Assembly (NCBI GenBank): GCA_008828725.1 | Contig: MEHQ01002976.1 | Coordinates: forward strand, 248,001-312,000 | Origin: Saccharina japonica | Lineage: Eukaryota > Sar > Phaeophyceae > Laminariales > Laminariaceae | Direction: 5' to 3' | Length of the DNA stretch: 64,000 nt | Part shown: in pieces, positions 62,263-64,000 of the stretch | Position numbering within the stretch: position 1 is the stretch's first letter | How the letters are laid out: each line of letters begins with the position of its first letter | The notes under the pieces: model-generated | What the model was told of the DNA's origin: nothing | Database searches by the model: none | The model's input: only the letters and a program-made list of their open reading frames with translations | Translations under genes and position numbers: made by a program

Positions 62263-62422
62263 AGTACAGGACACCCAATAAGAAACAGGATAACTGGCCC
62301 AGCATGGGGGAGAGGGTGCTTTCTAGACGAATTTCAAGATAACAACTCTCGAGTTTCTTAATTTTCTCTAAACCTCAGCCTGGCTTTCTCATTAGCCTGT
62401 TTCTTATCAGGTGTCCTGTACT
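62263..62422. repeat. CAGGACACC-ended MITE, copy 4 (best ends)
   Basis: Left AGTACAGGACACCCAATAAG; right CTTATCAGGTGTCCTGTACT, so both ends are preserved as inverted repeats of about 28 bp next to TA. The interior has CTTTCTAGACGAATTTCAAG and CAGCCTGGCTTTCTCATTAG. It is the best copy for defining the family's termini. Confidence 0.82.
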
Positions 62423-64000
62423 GTACATGCAGAGGAAAAGCCCTACGTAATGATGCTAATTGGCGTTCACTCGCAATCACCACCCTGCACCAAGAGGCAT
62501 CACGGCACGCAGGAGCGCCAATGAATATCATACTGCGAATATGGTTGGCAGGAAAGCAGCGCAGCAAACTGGAACGTCGCACTCACAGACGCTACGAATT
62601 ATTATCGTAGGTGATAGAAGTAGAAGAGGCGCTGCATATTGAACGTCGGTACACCACTGGTGGTAGTCACCTCATGGCCGCGAGTAGACCCGGAGCCCAG
62701 GGCGAAGCGGAACAGCGCAGTTGGCAAGAACAGCAGAGCCGCGGTGGCTCGAGTATGCCTCGTCATCGTCATGCACAGCGGAAGAGTCGGCAAACTATGG
62801 TTCCAATAACTTGCTCACGACTGCGTGCGCGAGTGGGCACGCTGTACGTACATAGCCCATACCGCGGTACAATACCGCTGTTTGCCGAAGAAACGTAATA
62901 TTAATACTCGTATCCATCCCTTCTTCCCCTCGCTGCCTCGGCAAGGTTTTTGCTTTGGCATGGCCCATAGCGAGGGGGGGGGTCTTTCTAGCGAGCAAGG
63001 CTAGACTCACCCTCAAGCGGACCGATACCTTCTTGCTGCTGCGCACCCGCCGCGAAGCGTGTGCAGCGGTAGAGTTGGATCGGCACTGGTGCGTCAGGCG
63101 CAAAAGTTCAGATGCACGGGCCTTTTTGGCCGTCGGTGTAGACAGCAATGTCCATCTCACTTTTGTGCGCGGAGGCAGACGCCATCAGAAAGGTGGACGG
63201 ACACTACGTACACGGCCCTAGGTATGTTTGCTAGAGGGAGCTGTACTGTCTCAGTAACCTGGCTTCGCCATCAAAGGAGGAGGGAGCGTGTGGCGACGAG
63301 CTGTTGTTTGGACTGGTCAATCCCTTCAGCGCGAGAATTTTTATTTTCCAGACCAAGCACCCTGAGTGCAACGAGAGAGAAAGCGAGGAGCCGACTGGGA
63401 AGGACAGCAACGAGAGCGTGTATGGACGGAGGGGGTCGAGTGTGGTCGTGCTAGGACTGGCCGAGCGGCACCGGAGCGGCGCGCCTGAGCAGCAGCACAG
63501 CAGCGCGCCGGCGCAGCAGCACAGCAGCGCACAGGAGAAGCGATCCGGAGCACGGACGACATCGACCCGTGACGGACGAACATTTCTGTTTTTCTGTTGA
63601 CAAATTCTTCGCTTTTTCCCCCGAATGTTGTTGTTGGCGTCGGTGTGGATGACGTCACTGGTTTCGTAGAGAGACGCGGCAGAGATGGCGCGGATCCCCC
63701 GGGTGCCTTACTGTGTGCCTGATCGTGAAGACCCCTTCAATGTGGAACGATTCCTAATCAGTGTCGATGTTTATAATGCTGTGCCTAACACAGACCGTTC
63801 AGGATAGATTCGGGTAATTGTCACATGACAGTGATGGCTTTGGATTGGCTGTTTTTTTCACTGTGTGCCCGCGGACTGTCATTCTGGCAGCACTTCAGAC
63901 AGCAGCTGCGTGCTCCATCTTGTTCCCACGCATACCGTTGTTTTTGTACAGACAGCACTTCAGACAGTAGTTGACGCTGTAGTCGGCAAATTTATAGGTA
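62423..64000. other. GC-richer terminal region, no confident gene
   Basis: GC content rises from about 62600. Several overlapping frames of 60-130 codons are open on both strands, including a CAGCAGCACAGCAGCGCGCC repeat near 63488-63530. An ATG at 63685 opens a 41-codon frame to 63810. GCACTTCAGACAGCAGCTG at about 63892 is repeated as GCACTTCAGACAGTAGTTG near 63956. This could be the promoter or 5' exon of a gene leaving the window, but nothing proves it. Confidence 0.35.

Overview
This is eukaryotic nuclear DNA. Coding sequence is sparse and split by long introns (0.4 to 2.1 kb) with GTGAGT-like donors. Exons are GC-rich and sit in an AT-rich, GTAC-rich background. The rest is packed with microsatellites, tRNA-derived SINEs, small inverted-repeat elements and one LTR element. 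I see no operons, ribosome binding sites, CRISPR arrays or intact canonical tRNA or rRNA genes. A multicellular stramenopile such as a brown alga fits best; that is inference from style, not from a marker gene.

The main result is a pair of related multi-exon genes. Gene A is on + (about 23.56-28.37 kb, at least five exons). Gene B is on - (about 52.67-46.14 kb, at least six exons). I assembled both by hand from short exons. Each encodes two copies of a Cys-containing module joined by Pro/Thr/Ser-rich linkers, followed by a C-terminal hydrophobic tail. Each module is cut by introns at the same two places: phase 0 after its first half, and phase 1 inside a conserved Cys codon. Three of the four second-half exons are exactly 109 nt. 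All phases agree and the spliced lengths are whole codons (400 and 641, stop included). The products look like secreted or surface-anchored proteins. Both 5' ends and the signal peptides are unresolved.

Layout: 0-9.8 kb is repeat-rich intergenic DNA (TTAA-flanked MITEs, tRNA-like repeats, a SINE, a (CTA)n tract of about 52 units). 9.9-10.4 kb holds a candidate two-exon poly-Ala gene. 10.4-19.7 kb is repeats with no convincing gene. 19.7-21.3 kb is a hAT-like element with GACGGGACGG arrays and a nested SINE, followed by a SINE with target-site duplications. 22.7-23.1 kb is an inverted repeat. Gene A follows. 28.4-46.1 kb is mostly intergenic, with a MULE-like element, other MITEs and a diverged direct-repeat pair. 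Gene B follows. 55.4-61.4 kb is a 180-bp tandem array interrupted by an LTR retroelement with two LTRs, a 5-bp target duplication and a degenerate gag-like frame. 61.5-64 kb carries two more MITEs and unassigned GC-rich sequence.

Genes A and B are convergent, with about 17.8 kb between their 3' ends. They probably arose by duplication. No pathway can be assigned to either.
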